A DNA stretch of 64,000 nt from NCBI GenBank assembly GCA_963169665.1, contig CAUJET010000164.1, positions 1-64,000 on the forward strand, read 5' to 3'. Of the stretch, positions 16,353-28,733 are shown one piece after another. Each line of letters opens with the position of its first letter. Position 1 is the stretch's first letter. The notes below the pieces were generated by a model. The model was given only the letters and a program-made list of their open reading frames with translations. It had not been told where the DNA came from and made no database searches. A program made the translations under genes and the position numbers. This stretch comes from Actinomycetota bacterium (GTDB lineage: Bacteria; Actinomycetota; Acidimicrobiia; Acidimicrobiales; Ilumatobacteraceae).

Positions 16353-17398
16353 ACGAGCTCCGCACCGTTCGGGTCCCGCTCGCCGAGCGGTCCTACGACG
16401 TCCTCGTCGGTCATGGCGCCCGCCACGAGCTCGCATCGCTCATCCCGTCGTCGGCACGCCGCGCCGCGGTGATCACCCAGCCGGGCATCCCGGTCGAGAT
16501 CGATGCGGGCATCCCGACCGACGTGTTCCAGATCGGCACCGGCGAGGACCACAAGCACCTCGGCACGATCGAGTCGCTGTGCCGGTCGTTCGCACGCGTC
16601 GGTCTCACCCGTAACGACGTGGTCATCGGTCTCGGCGGCGGCATGGTCACCGACGTCGCCGGGTTCGCCGCCTCGGTGTGGCACCGCGGCATCCCGGTCG
16701 TGCACGTGGCCACCACCTTGTTGGGCATGGTCGATGCGGCGATCGGGGGCAAGACCGGTGTGAACCTGCCGGGGTCGAACGGCTCCTCGGGCGATGGTGG
16801 CAAGAATCTCGTCGGCGCGTTCTGGCAACCGAGCGGCGTGATCTGCGATCTCGATGCGCTCGCCACGCTGCCGCCCCGCGAACGCCGCTGCGGGTACGGG
16901 GAGATGGCCAAGTACCACTTCCTCACCGGCGACGACCTGCTCGCGATGGACGAGACCGAGCGCATCGCCAGGTGCGTGGAGATCAAGGCCGAGGTGGTGG
17001 CGGGCGACGAGCGCGAGGGCGGACGCCGTGCGCTCCTCAACTACGGCCACACGCTCGGCCACGCACTCGAGATCGAGACAGGCCACACGATGGCCCACGG
17101 TGAGGCGGTCGCGGTCGGCCTCGTCTATGCGGCGCATCTCGCCCGCGTGCTCGGCCGGATCGACGACGACCGGGTGCAACAGCACCTCGACGTGGTGGGC
17201 GGCGCGTACGAACTCGAGACCTCGCTGCCCGACGGCGTGGACCACACCCGGTTGTTGTCGCTGATGAGCCGCGACAAGAAGGCACTGACGAGCCTCACCT
17301 TCGTCCTCGACGGACCGTCAGGAGTGGAGGTCGTCCCCGAGGTGCCGGCCGAATCGGTGCTCGCCGCGCTCGACGAGATGGCCTCGTCGGCCCGATGA
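16349..17398 (+). CDS. aroB: 3-dehydroquinate synthase
   Basis: The 349-residue protein has the NAD-binding 'GLGGGMVTDVAGFAAS' segment, 'TTLLGMVDAAIGGKTGVN', and metal-ligand blocks including 'NYGHTLGHALE' (His ligands). It cyclises DAHP to 3-dehydroquinate, an early step of the same pathway as its neighbours. Start and stop both overlap neighbours (ATGA), indicating tight coupling with aroK and the GNAT gene. Confidence 0.97.
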   Translation: MNELRTVRVPLAERSYDVLVGHGARHELASLIPSSARRAAVITQPGIPVEIDAGIPTDVFQIGTGEDHKHLGTIESLCRSFARVGLTRNDVVIGLGGGMVTDVAGFAASVWHRGIPVVHVATTLLGMVDAAIGGKTGVNLPGSNGSSGDGGKNLVGAFWQPSGVICDLDALATLPPRERRCGYGEMAKYHFLTGDDLLAMDETERIARCVEIKAEVVAGDEREGGRRALLNYGHTLGHALEIETGHTMAHGEAVAVGLVYAAHLARVLGRIDDDRVQQHLDVVGGAYELETSLPDGVDHTRLLSLMSRDKKALTSLTFVLDGPSGVEVVPEVPAESVLAALDEMASSAR

Positions 17399-17958
17399 CG
17401 CCCGCGCTGTGGACCGAGCGGCTGCAGCTGCGCGGCTGGCGCGATGACGACAAGCCCGCCTACGCGGCCCTGAATGCCGATCCAGAGGTGATGGCGCACT
17501 TCCCGTCGACGTTGACGGCGGCACAGAGCGACGAGATGGTCGATCGCTTCGTGGCCGGCTGGGAGCAACGCGGGTACGGATTGTGGGCGGTGGAGGTGCG
17601 CGAGTCCGGCCGGTTCATCGGATTCGTCGGCCTGTCGTCTCCGACCTGGCAGGCTCCCTTCACCCCGTGCATCGAAGTCGGGTGGCGGCTGTCGAAGGAC
17701 GCGTGGGGTCGCGGCTACGCACCCGAAGCCGCACGAGCCGCGCTGGCCTGGGGATTCGAGCACCTCGACCCGCCGCGCGGCGAGTTCGTGAGCTTCACCA
17801 CGGTCGCCAACACCAACTCACGGCGCGTGATGGAGAAGCTCGGCCTGCGTCGCGATGTGGCCGACGACTTCGACCATCCGATGCTGCCCGACTGGGCAGG
17901 CCGCCGGCACGTCCTCTACCGGATCGACCGAGCGGCGTTCGAGTCCACCTCGACCTGA
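17395..17958 (+). CDS. GNAT-family N-acetyltransferase (RimJ/RimL-like)
   Basis: The 187-residue protein matches the RimJ/RimL branch of GNAT enzymes. It opens 'TERLQLRGWRDDD', has 'EVGWRLSKDAWGRGYAPEAA' near residue 95 as the acetyl-CoA site, and 'NTNSRRVMEKLGLR' near residue 142. The substrate is unknown; relatives acetylate protein N-termini or small amines. The ATG overlaps the aroB stop (ATGA), so it is probably cotranscribed with the shikimate genes. That coupling alone does not link it to aromatic synthesis. Confidence 0.88.
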   Translation: MTPALWTERLQLRGWRDDDKPAYAALNADPEVMAHFPSTLTAAQSDEMVDRFVAGWEQRGYGLWAVEVRESGRFIGFVGLSSPTWQAPFTPCIEVGWRLSKDAWGRGYAPEAARAALAWGFEHLDPPRGEFVSFTTVANTNSRRVMEKLGLRRDVADDFDHPMLPDWAGRRHVLYRIDRAAFESTST

Positions 17959-18135
17959 TCGCGCCGGGTGAGCCGCCTGCTCACCATCCGGGTGACCATC
18001 GGGGGACACCCGCGGTGCCCCTCGGGGGAGACCTGGGTGCAGTGCGGCTCACGTCCGGGCGAGACGCGGGTGATCGCGCCGTCGGGACCGAACACCTGCG
18101 CGACTGGTGACCTTCGGCCCGGGTGACGCCCGGGG
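17959..18135 (+). other. GC-rich, highly foldable intergenic stretch; candidate structured leader RNA
   Basis: This stretch has no convincing gene but many matching arms. A 9-bp outer stem pairs 17968-17976 with 18044-18052, enclosing a 6-bp stem (17989-17994 with 18007-18012). The element 'tcgggggaSacc' occurs twice (about 18000 and 18023), and a cccggg/cccggg hairpin lies near 18118-18134. The motif gggtga recurs several times. It lies upstream of the LPXTG-like gene, so a leader element for that gene is possible. I tried to fit the ydaO/c-di-AMP riboswitch consensus and could not. Confidence 0.3.
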
Positions 18136-18225
18136 GAGGGACGACACTCACAGGTGGGAGCACCCACCACCCGCCATCGTGCGGCCACGGGGGCGACCAT
18201 GTGGCAACCATGCGGGAGGTCCGTG

Positions 18226-18702
18226 ATGCGACACACCAGGCAGACCAGGCAGACCAGGCAGACCACGAACATCGGCCAGGCCGGACCCACCTGGACGATC
18301 GCGGGTTCGCTCGTGATCGCCGCCACGGCGCTCACCCTCGGCCTCGTGCCGGCGGGTGCCGACGGCTGCGATGATTCGACCACGACCACGACCACGACCA
18401 CGTCGACCACGACCACGTCGACCACCACGACCACCACGACCCTTCCGGCGGTCGTGTCGACCGAGCCGACGGTGGCATCGGTGACGGCAGCGGTCACCGA
18501 CCTCACCATCAGTGGGCCCGCGGTCGTCGTGACGAACCCGCCGGTCCCCGTGACGGTCGCCCCGGAGGTGCTCGATGCCCGCGCCGCCGGTCCGGTGCAG
18601 TTGCCGTCCACCGGTAACGGTGCCGGCACGACGGCAGCGATCGCAGCGACGCTGGTGGCGTCCGGCGTGGCGCTCGTCGCGCTGCGCCGTCGTCCGGCCT
18701 GA
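18226..18702 (+). CDS. Small sortase-anchored wall protein (LPXTG-like) with Thr-rich stalk
   Basis: From the ATG at 18226 (GGGAGG site just upstream) the protein has 158 residues. It has a basic N-terminus with a short Arg-Gln-Thr repeat, a signal-peptide helix ending near 'PAGADG', and an almost pure Thr/Ser stalk. A Val/Pro/Thr-rich region follows, then LPSTG at residues 126-130, a hydrophobic helix and an RRRPA tail. This is the class A sortase signal order. The protein would be linked to peptidoglycan. No sortase gene is in the window. The gene is inserted between aroB-GNAT and aroQ. Confidence 0.82.
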   Translation: MRHTRQTRQTRQTTNIGQAGPTWTIAGSLVIAATALTLGLVPAGADGCDDSTTTTTTTTSTTTTSTTTTTTTLPAVVSTEPTVASVTAAVTDLTISGPAVVVTNPPVPVTVAPEVLDARAAGPVQLPSTGNGAGTTAAIAATLVASGVALVALRRRPA

Positions 18703-18772
18703 CGTCCTCACTCCCGACCGTCGCGGTTCCAATGCGCCGGGCGACATCACGGCGACGTGCCACGATGTCGAC

Positions 18773-19210
18773 GTGGCGATCATCTCCCTGCTCCACGGGC
18801 CCAACCTGAATCTGCTCGGCCAGCGCGAGCCGCACATCTACGGCAGCGCCACGCTCGACGACTACGTCGCCGCAACCACTGCTGCGGCGGCGCCCCACGG
18901 GCACGAGATCGAGGCGTTCCAGTCGAACCACGAGGGCGCTCTGGTCGACGCGATCCATGCGGCCCGCGGCCGTGCCGCGGCGATCATCATCAACCCAGGT
19001 GCCTTCACCCACTACGCCTGGAGCATCCACGACGCGTTGTCGGCATTCGCCGGGCCGATCCTCGAGGTGCACATCTCCAACCCGAACGCCCGCGAGCCGT
19101 GGCGCCACACGAGCGTCGTGGCCCCGGTCGCCACCGGCAGCATCATGGGTCTCGGGATCCACGGGTACGCACTGGCCGTCGAGGCGATCGCCCGGCGGCT
19201 CGGGAGCTGA
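18773..19210 (+). CDS. aroQ: Type II 3-dehydroquinate dehydratase
   Basis: The 145-residue protein has the type II signature 'LHGPNLNLLGQREPHIYG' at residues 7-24. 'QSNHEGALVD' and 'IINPGAFTHYAW' carry the active-site His and Asn, and 'EVHISNP' follows. It dehydrates 3-dehydroquinate, supplying the step between aroB and aroE. The GTG start puts the GPNLNLLG motif at the usual position. pepP starts 2 nt after its stop. Confidence 0.96.
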   Translation: MAIISLLHGPNLNLLGQREPHIYGSATLDDYVAATTAAAAPHGHEIEAFQSNHEGALVDAIHAARGRAAAIIINPGAFTHYAWSIHDALSAFAGPILEVHISNPNAREPWRHTSVVAPVATGSIMGLGIHGYALAVEAIARRLGS

Positions 19211-19212
19211 CC

Positions 19213-20358
19213 GTGGCACCGTTCCCCGACCTCGCCCGTCCGATCGACGTGTCGGCGCGCGCCGGTCGCGTCCGCCAGGGATGGCACGACGTCGAACGGT
19301 TCGCCGGGATGGCGGCACTCGTCGTCACCGACCTGACCAACATCCGGTGGCTCACCGGGTTCACCGGCTCGGCCGGCACCGCAGTGGTGCTCCCCGACGA
19401 GGTGGTGCTGGTGACCGACGGTCGCTATGGCGACCAGGCCGAGCGTCAGCTCGCAGGCGGACGATGCCGCTCGTCGATCCGGGTCGGGCGCACGGCGGGG
19501 GAGCAGCTGGCGCTGCTCGCCGAGGTCGTGGCGGGCGTCGACCGGCTCGGCTTCGAGTCGGTCCACACGAGCCACGCCCGGTGGTGCCAGCTGGTCGACA
19601 CCCTGCCGATGGAGCTGGTCCCGACCTCGGGACTGGTGGAGGCGTGCCGACGCACCAAGGACGCAGCCGAGATCGCCCGGATCGAGCGTGCCTGTGCGAT
19701 CGCCGACCTGGCCCTGGCCGAGGTGGCGCCAACGATCGTGTCCGGTCGCACCGAGGCCCAGGTGCGCAACGACCTCGAGCGACTGATGCGCGAGTTCGGT
19801 GCGACGGGCCCGAGCTACGAGACGATCGTCGCGACCGGCCCGGTGAATGCGCCCCTGCCGCACCACCGGCCGACCGACACCGTGATCGAGGAAGGCCACA
19901 CCGTGGTGATCGACGTCGGCGCGCTGGTCGACGGCTACCACAGCGACATGACCCGCACCTTCGTCGTCGGCCCGCCGTCCGCGCTGCAGCTCGAGGTGTA
20001 CCAGGCCGTGCTCGACGCCCAGGTTGCCGGCGTCGCCGCCGTCCGACCCGGGCTGAGCACCGCCGAACTCGACGCGGTGTGCCGCGATCGGCTCACGCAG
20101 GCCGGATTCGGCCCCTGGTTCAGCCACGGGACGGGGCACGGCGTGGGCCTCCTCATCCACGAGGACCCCTTCGTCAACAGCGCCGGCGGGTGGGTTTTGC
20201 AGGAGGGAGACGTCGTAACGGTGGAGCCCGGCGTCTATCGTGGTGACTTCGGCGGCGTTCGGGTGGAAGATCTGGTCGAGGTGACCAGCACCGGGGGCCG
20301 TGCACTCACGAGATCGCCCAAGGAAGATCCATGCCTGCCATCAGCACCAACGACCTGA
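19213..20358 (+). CDS. Xaa-Pro aminopeptidase (M24B)
   Basis: The 381-residue protein is a pita-bread M24 metallopeptidase. The five metal ligands are visible: Asp234 and Asp245 ('VVIDVGALVDGYHSDMTR'), His309 ('HGTGHGVG'), Glu338 ('VEPGVY') and Glu352 ('RVEDLV'). Residues 1-140 form the creatinase-like N-domain. It removes N-terminal residues preceding proline, or acts as a prolidase. The 3' end overlaps the first 28 nt of efp. The pepP-efp pairing is common, and EF-P helps translate proline stretches. Confidence 0.93.
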   Translation: MAPFPDLARPIDVSARAGRVRQGWHDVERFAGMAALVVTDLTNIRWLTGFTGSAGTAVVLPDEVVLVTDGRYGDQAERQLAGGRCRSSIRVGRTAGEQLALLAEVVAGVDRLGFESVHTSHARWCQLVDTLPMELVPTSGLVEACRRTKDAAEIARIERACAIADLALAEVAPTIVSGRTEAQVRNDLERLMREFGATGPSYETIVATGPVNAPLPHHRPTDTVIEEGHTVVIDVGALVDGYHSDMTRTFVVGPPSALQLEVYQAVLDAQVAGVAAVRPGLSTAELDAVCRDRLTQAGFGPWFSHGTGHGVGLLIHEDPFVNSAGGWVLQEGDVVTVEPGVYRGDFGGVRVEDLVEVTSTGGRALTRSPKEDPCLPSAPTT

Positions 20359-20894
20359 AGAACGGGATCACGCTCGAGCTCGACAACGGCCTGTTCCAGG
20401 TCGTCGAGTTCCAGCACGTCAAGCCCGGCAAGGGCAGCGCATTCGTCCGCTCCAAGCTGCGCAACCTCAAGACCGGCAACATCCTCGAGCGCACCTTCAA
20501 CGCCGGCGTGCGTGTCGAGCAGGCGCTGCTCGACAAGAAGGACATGCAGTTCCTGTACCGCGACGGCGACGAGTACGTCTTCATGGACACCGAGAGCTAC
20601 GACCAGACCAACGTCGCCCCCGCCGCCCTCGGCGACGCCGCCGACTACTTGGTCGAGCAGGCGATCGCTCAGATCGCGTACTACAACGGCGACATCGTCA
20701 CGGTCGAGATCCCTGCCGCCGTCGAGCTCAGCGTCACCGACACCGAGCCGGGCATCCAGGGCGACCGCGTCAGCGGCGCCAAGAAGGCAGCCACGCTCGA
20801 GACGGGCAAGGTCGTCCAGGTGCCGTTGCACATCAACATCGGCGACCGGCTCCGCGTCGACACCCGCTCCGGCGAATACATCTCGCGGGTCTGA
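20331..20894 (+). CDS. efp: Elongation factor P
   Basis: The 187-residue protein is a full-length three-domain EF-P. Residues 30-40 (FQHVKPGKGSA) form the tip loop with the conserved Lys, and the C-terminus ends 'INIGDRLRVDTRSGEYISR'. EF-P rescues ribosomes stalled at polyproline. AAGGAAG lies at a suitable distance before the ATG, inside pepP, so translation initiates within the overlap. nusB follows after 9 nt. Confidence 0.98.
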   Translation: MPAISTNDLKNGITLELDNGLFQVVEFQHVKPGKGSAFVRSKLRNLKTGNILERTFNAGVRVEQALLDKKDMQFLYRDGDEYVFMDTESYDQTNVAPAALGDAADYLVEQAIAQIAYYNGDIVTVEIPAAVELSVTDTEPGIQGDRVSGAKKAATLETGKVVQVPLHINIGDRLRVDTRSGEYISRV

Positions 20895-20903
20895 TCGCCG
20901 ACC

Positions 20904-21395
20904 ATGGCTGACGACGGGCGACGACGCCCCCGCCCGGTGGGCATCGAGGGTGACGAGCGCTCCGACGCACGCGAGCGGGCCCTGCTGCTGCTGTACGAAT
21001 CGGCCTCGAAGGGCATCAGCCCGCTCGAGACGATCGATGCGCAGGTGCAGCGCCCCGACCTGATGACGCGTGAACTGGTGATCGGTGTGGCCGAGCACCA
21101 GGAGCGGCTCGATGCCGAGATCGCGGCACACGCCAAGGGCTGGACCCTCACGCGCATGCCGCTCATCGACCTCACGGTGATGCGGATCGCAGGGTTCGAG
21201 CTGCTGGGTCGACCCGACGTGCCGGTCGCCGTGGTGCTCGACGAGGCGGTGGAGCTCGCCAAGCGCTTCTCCACCGACGACTCCGGGCGGTTCGTGAACG
21301 GCGTCCTGTCGGCGTTGGTCCCGGTCCTGCGCCCCGCCGGTGGGGTCGCCCCGTCTGCTCCCGCAGCTCAGCCCGATGGACGCGACCACGGCTGA
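20904..21395 (+). CDS. nusB: Transcription antitermination factor NusB
   Basis: The 163-residue protein has the NusB core: 'ARERALLLLYE' near residue 22, 'LTRMPLIDLTVMRIAGFELL' in the middle and 'AVVLDEAVELAKRFSTDDSGRFVNGVLSAL' towards the end. It has a disordered Pro/Ala tail. NusB with S10 binds BoxA in rRNA leaders; a BoxA-like sequence is at 62875. The gene follows efp as in other actinobacteria, and its end overlaps the next gene by 20 nt. Confidence 0.95.
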   Translation: MADDGRRRPRPVGIEGDERSDARERALLLLYESASKGISPLETIDAQVQRPDLMTRELVIGVAEHQERLDAEIAAHAKGWTLTRMPLIDLTVMRIAGFELLGRPDVPVAVVLDEAVELAKRFSTDDSGRFVNGVLSALVPVLRPAGGVAPSAPAAQPDGRDHG

Positions 21396-22983
21396 CGTCG
21401 GCCCGTCGGGTGCGACGAACGGCGACGAGCCGCTCCACCGCCCGGCCGACGCGGTTCGTGCGCGCCGACCACATCGACCACGTCGACCACATCGACCACA
21501 TCGACCAGGTCGAACTGACCCGATCCGCTCGAGGGCGCAGTCGATCGCCGACGCGCTCCGCGAGATGACGATCTGGCAGTGGATCCTGGTCGCCTGCATC
21601 GCCGGGTACACGTCGTACTTCACGAGCGTCACACTCGACGTGCACCACGGCCTCGGGACCTCGGCGTACGACTTCGGCCTCTACGACCAGGGCGTCTGGC
21701 TGATGAGCCGGTTCGACGCGCCGTTCGTCACCCTCATGGGCCGGAACCTGATGGGCGACCACACCTCGTTCATCCTCGTGTTCCTGGTGCCGATCTATTG
21801 GGTGTTCCCGAGCGCCGGGGCGCTGATGTTCACCCAGTCGCTGTTCATCGCGCTCGGCGCGGTGCCGGTGTACCTGCTCGGTCGGAAGCTGCTCGGCGTC
21901 GAGGTCTACGCCGTGGCGCTCGCGGTGTGCTACCTGCTGCACCCGGCGGTCGGATGGTCGAACCGGGAGAACTTCCACCCCGACAGCTATCTCGCTCCGC
22001 TGCTCGGCATGGCGATCTATGCGGCGGTCGAGCGCAGGTGGCGGATGTACGTGGTGTTCTTCGCGCTGTCGTTGCTGGTGAAGGAGGACGTGTCGCTCGT
22101 TCTCGTGCCCCTCGGTGTGTGGGTCGCGGTGAAGCGTGACCGCAGGATCGGCATCGTGTCGATCGTCGGCTCGCTGAGCTTCATGGCGATCGCGATGTTC
22201 GCCGTGATGCGCAGCCTGATCGGCGTACCCACACGCAACGCCTGGCGCGTCCCGTTCGGCGGCCCAGGCGGCTTCCTGAAGACCGTGTTCACCGATCCGG
22301 TGGCGGTGGTGAAGCATTACTGGAGCGACGACCGGCCCTGGTACTTCTGGCAGATGACGGTCCCGTTCGCGTGGGTGTTCGCCCGCGCGCCCGGCATCGC
22401 GCTGATCAGTCTCGTCGTGTTGGCGACGAACATGTTGAGCACGTTCTGGTACCAGTACCAGATCCAGTACCACTACGCCCTCGTCGCCGTGCCGGCGCTC
22501 GCGATGGGGACGGTGTGGGCGGTGTCGAAGGTCGCGGAACGCTGGCGATCTGCCCTCGTGGCGCTCGTGCTGTGCACGTCGTTGTGGACCGCGTGGGCCT
22601 GGGGAGCGGTGCCGTTCAGCCGTGAGCTTCCGTACACCTGGGCGCCCGATCATCCGGTCGCGGTCGACGCACGGGAGATCATCCGCAGCATCCCGGAGGA
22701 CGCGGTGGTGTCGGCGCAGTACTCGATGACGGCCCACCTCGCGCGGCGGCACGAGATCTACATGTTCCCGAACCCGTTCTCGTTGTCGCTCTACGGCAGC
22801 GACGACTCCTTGGCGGGCCAGCGTCTGCCGGCGGCCGATCGGGTCGAGTACGTGGTGCTCCCTGCGACGTTGGAGCTGGAGAACCAGCTCGTGTGGGACC
22901 AGGTGTCGGTCGAGTTCACGATGGTCGATGCGAACGACTGGTGGCGGGTGTTCCGCCGGACCAGCATGATCTCGCCACCCTGA
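21376..22983 (+). CDS. DUF2079 polytopic membrane protein
   Basis: From the ATG at 21376 the protein has about 535 residues. A cytoplasmic head includes an Arg-Pro-His repeat coded by cgaccacat-type units. About nine to ten membrane helices follow from residue 65, then a soluble C-terminal part. 'YDFGLYDQGVW', 'GDHTSFIL' and 'HPAVGWSNRENFHPDS' are typical DUF2079 blocks. The fold resembles GT-C glycosyltransferases, so a lipid-linked sugar substrate is possible but unproven. The start overlaps nusB. In mycobacteria this interval carries pyrR-pyrB-pyrC, which are absent here. Confidence 0.85.
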   Translation: MDATTADVGPSGATNGDEPLHRPADAVRARRPHRPRRPHRPHRPGRTDPIRSRAQSIADALREMTIWQWILVACIAGYTSYFTSVTLDVHHGLGTSAYDFGLYDQGVWLMSRFDAPFVTLMGRNLMGDHTSFILVFLVPIYWVFPSAGALMFTQSLFIALGAVPVYLLGRKLLGVEVYAVALAVCYLLHPAVGWSNRENFHPDSYLAPLLGMAIYAAVERRWRMYVVFFALSLLVKEDVSLVLVPLGVWVAVKRDRRIGIVSIVGSLSFMAIAMFAVMRSLIGVPTRNAWRVPFGGPGGFLKTVFTDPVAVVKHYWSDDRPWYFWQMTVPFAWVFARAPGIALISLVVLATNMLSTFWYQYQIQYHYALVAVPALAMGTVWAVSKVAERWRSALVALVLCTSLWTAWAWGAVPFSRELPYTWAPDHPVAVDAREIIRSIPEDAVVSAQYSMTAHLARRHEIYMFPNPFSLSLYGSDDSLAGQRLPAADRVEYVVLPATLELENQLVWDQVSVEFTMVDANDWWRVFRRTSMISPP

Positions 22984-22984
22984 T

Positions 22985-23038
22985 TCCTGCAGCGTGATCG
23001 GATCCTGCAGCGTGATCGAACCAGCTGCCGCAGGCAGC
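22985..23038 (+). repeat. 16-bp direct repeat followed by a hairpin, upstream of carA
   Basis: tcctgcagcgtgatcg occurs at 22985-23000 and 23003-23018. A 6-bp stem with 3-nt loop (23024-23029 with 23033-23038) follows. There is no T-run, so it is a weak terminator candidate at best for the DUF2079 transcript. Confidence 0.7.
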
Positions 23039-23172
23039 CGGGTGCTAGGGTCACCGCTGCCGTGAAGCGGGTCCCGTGAGGCCCAGACGGCAGGAGAACC
23101 ACGTGAGACCCATCCGGATCGCGGCGCCCCGTCACGGGGTGCCGGCAGCGGCAGGCCCCGCATTCCTGCAAT

Positions 23173-23194
23173 TCCATGCAGTCGAGTGCATGAT
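23173..23194 (+). promoter_or_regulatory. Predicted ArgR operator (ARG box) at carA
   Basis: catgca (23175-23180) and tgcatg (23187-23192) form a perfect palindrome with 6 nt between. The TGCA-to-TGCA spacing equals that of the general ARG box TGAAT-N4-ATTCA. It overlaps the expected -35 region of the carA promoter (-10 at 23203), so a bound repressor would block it. The argC promoter carries the same architecture. Confidence 0.6.
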
Positions 23195-23202
23195 CATCCA
23201 GG

Positions 23203-23208
23203 TAAGGT
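23203..23208 (+). promoter_or_regulatory. -10 element of carA
   Basis: TAAGGT followed by exactly 7 nt and the carA ATG. The same bases could form a ribosome site (AAGGTGG), so the leaderless reading is likely but not certain. Confidence 0.5.
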
Positions 23209-23215
23209 GGTCGTC

Positions 23216-24387
23216 ATGAGCCCCGCCCCTCAGCCCCCGACACCCGTTGTCCCGGCCGCACTCGTGTTGGCCGACGGCAGCGTGTTCGAGGGTGAGCACC
23301 TCGGCGCCCACGACCCCGCAGGACGCGCGGTGTGGAGCGGCGAGGTCGTGTTCAACACCGTCCTCGCCGGCTACCAGGAGGTGATCACCGACCCGAGCTA
23401 CGCCGGGCAGATCATCACCTTCACCGCCACCCACATCGGCAACTACGGCGTGAACGCGACCGACTTCGAGAGCCGTCGCCCGTACTGCCGCGGCGTGATC
23501 GTGCGGGAGATGGCCCGTCGCCACAGCAACCAGCGTGCCGAGGCGTCGCTCGACGCGATGCTCGCCCGCTACGGCATCGCCGGCATCGGCGGCATCGACA
23601 CCCGGCGCCTCACCCGCCTCCTGCGCGACACCGGGGCGATGCCGGGTGCGTTCGGCCCGTGCTCCAGTGACGCGGAGCTCGCTGCGCTGCGTGCGGCTGC
23701 GCTCGCCGAGCCCGGCACCGACGGCATCGATCTCGTCGCCCAGGTCACCACCGACCAGGCCTACACGGTGGGCGCGGGCGAGCGGCTCATCGTCGCCTAC
23801 GACTTCGGCATCAAGCACTCGATCCTGCGCGACCTGGCCGGTCTCGGCCGGGTGCACGTCGTGCCGGCCTCCACCTCCGCCGCCGACGTGTTGGCGCTGT
23901 CGCCGTCGGGCGTGTTCCTGTCCAACGGCCCGGGCGACCCGGCCGAGGTCGGCTACGCGGTCGACGCGATCCAGGGGCTGCTCGGCGAGGTGCCGGTGTT
24001 CGGCATCTGCCTCGGCCATCAGCTGCTCAGCCGAGCGATCGGCGGCGAGACCTTCAAGCTGCCCTTCGGCCATCACGGCGGCAACCACCCGGTGCGCCAC
24101 GAGGCGACCGGCACGATCGAGATCACCAGTCAGAACCACAACTTCTGCGTCGACCCCGCGTCGATCGCCGGGAAGGCCGACGTGACCCACCTCAACCTGA
24201 ACGATCAGACGGTGGAGGGGATGCGGGTGCGCGGCGTGCCCGCGTTCAGCGTGCAGTACCACCCGGAGGCCGGGCCCGGTCCACACGATGCGAAGTACCT
24301 GTTCGGCATGTTCGACGAGCTGATGGGCGGCGCCACCGGCACGCCCGACCACTCGAACCTGATCGCTCCCGAGCTCGGGGTGGCGTG

Positions 24388-24388
<1 letters not shown>
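23216..24388 (+). CDS. carA: Carbamoyl-phosphate synthase small subunit
   Basis: The 390-residue protein has the CarA N-domain ('[14 protein letters not shown]', '[20 protein letters not shown]') and a class I glutamine amidotransferase domain. The catalytic Cys lies in '[10 protein letters not shown]' near residue 265, with His and Glu in '[12 protein letters not shown]' near residue 348. It supplies ammonia from glutamine to CarB. The ATG at 23216 is chosen over an upstream GTG lying inside the ARG box. The end overlaps the carB start. Confidence 0.97.
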
Positions 24389-27661
<3,273 letters not shown>

Positions 27662-27672
<11 letters not shown>

Positions 27673-28645
27673 GTCGCGTCGAGGCCGCTCCCGTGCCGGA
27701 GCCGGCCCCTCGTCGGCCGTCGTCGACACGCGTGTGCGCATCGGCTCGATCGAGCTGCCCAACCCGGTGTTGGTCGCATCGGGCACCGCCGGGTACGGCG
27801 CCGAGCTGTCCGAGTTCATGGACCTCGCGTCGCTCGGCGCCGTCGTGACCAAGTCCCTCGCGGCCTACGAGTGGGCCGGCAATCCGTCGCCCCGACTCAG
27901 TCCGGCGGGCGTCGGCATGATCAACGCCGTCGGTCTGCAGGGGCCGGGGGTCGAACACTGGCTGGCGCACGAGCTGCCCGTGCTGCTCGACACCGGTGCA
28001 CGTGTGGTCGCGAGCATCTGGGGACGCAGCGTCGACGACTACCGGCGCGCCGCCGAACAGATGGCGTCCGCGCCTGCCGGCGTCGTCGCCGTCGAGGTGA
28101 ACCTGTCCTGTCCGAACCTCGAGGGGCGCCGGGGCATCTTCGCCCACGACGCCGAGGTGTCGGCCGAGGTGATGCGCGCCACCGAGGCGTGTGGCCGGCC
28201 CAGGTGGGCCAAGCTCAGCCCCAACACCGATCGGGTGGTCGAGGTCGCCGCTGCGGTGCACGAGGCAGGTGCCGAATCGGTCACCCTGGTGAACACCCTC
28301 CTCGGGATGGTCATCGACCCGCACACGCTGGAGCCCGCGCTGGCCGCCGGCGGGGGAGGACTCTCCGGTCGGGGCATGCACCCGGTGGCGGTCCGCGTGG
28401 TGCACGACGTGCGGGCCGCGCTGCCCGACCTGCCGATCGTCGGTGTCGGTGGTGTGAGCAGCGGCTGGGACGCCATGGAGCTCATGCTGGTGGGCGCGCA
28501 GGCCGTGCAGGTGGGCACCGCCACGTTCGCCGACCCACGGGCCGCCGAGAACATCTCGGGCGAGATGGTCCGCTGGGCCGCCGAGCACGGCCACGGATCA
28601 CTGGCCGAGCTGTCCGGCCGGGTGCACTGTCGCTCGAACGGGTGA
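27662..28645 (+). CDS. pyrD: Dihydroorotate dehydrogenase, class 1 (probably 1B)
   Basis: The 327-residue protein has the class 1 active-site Cys in 'VNLSCPN' (Cys150), 'LVNTLLGM', '[16 protein letters not shown]' and '[13 protein letters not shown]'. Class 2 enzymes use Ser there and have a membrane helix, both absent here. The 1B type normally pairs with PyrK, an FeS/FAD subunit, but no pyrK is in the window. It oxidises dihydroorotate to orotate. The ATG overlaps the end of carB by 11 nt. It occupies the place where mycobacteria carry pyrF. Confidence 0.92.
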
Positions 28646-28720
28646 TGGTGTCCCGGCACGGTCGACGTGAGAAGCGTCACCGACCGGCGAGGTGTCCGCG
28701 ACTCGCGTGACGCCCCTGGC

Positions 28721-28726
28721 TAGGGT
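28721..28726 (+). promoter_or_regulatory. -10 element of mihF
   Basis: TAGGGT is followed by exactly 7 nt and the ATG at 28734, which supports that start over an upstream in-frame codon at 28692. Confidence 0.5.
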
Positions 28727-28733
28727 GGACGCC

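Noticed and set aside
23103-23219. 38-codon frame from GTG 23103, preceded by AGGAG and ending at the carA start as ATGA
   Set aside because: It looks like a leader peptide, but it runs through the ARG box and the carA -10 element, so a leaderless carA mRNA would not contain it. Conservation in relatives would revive it.
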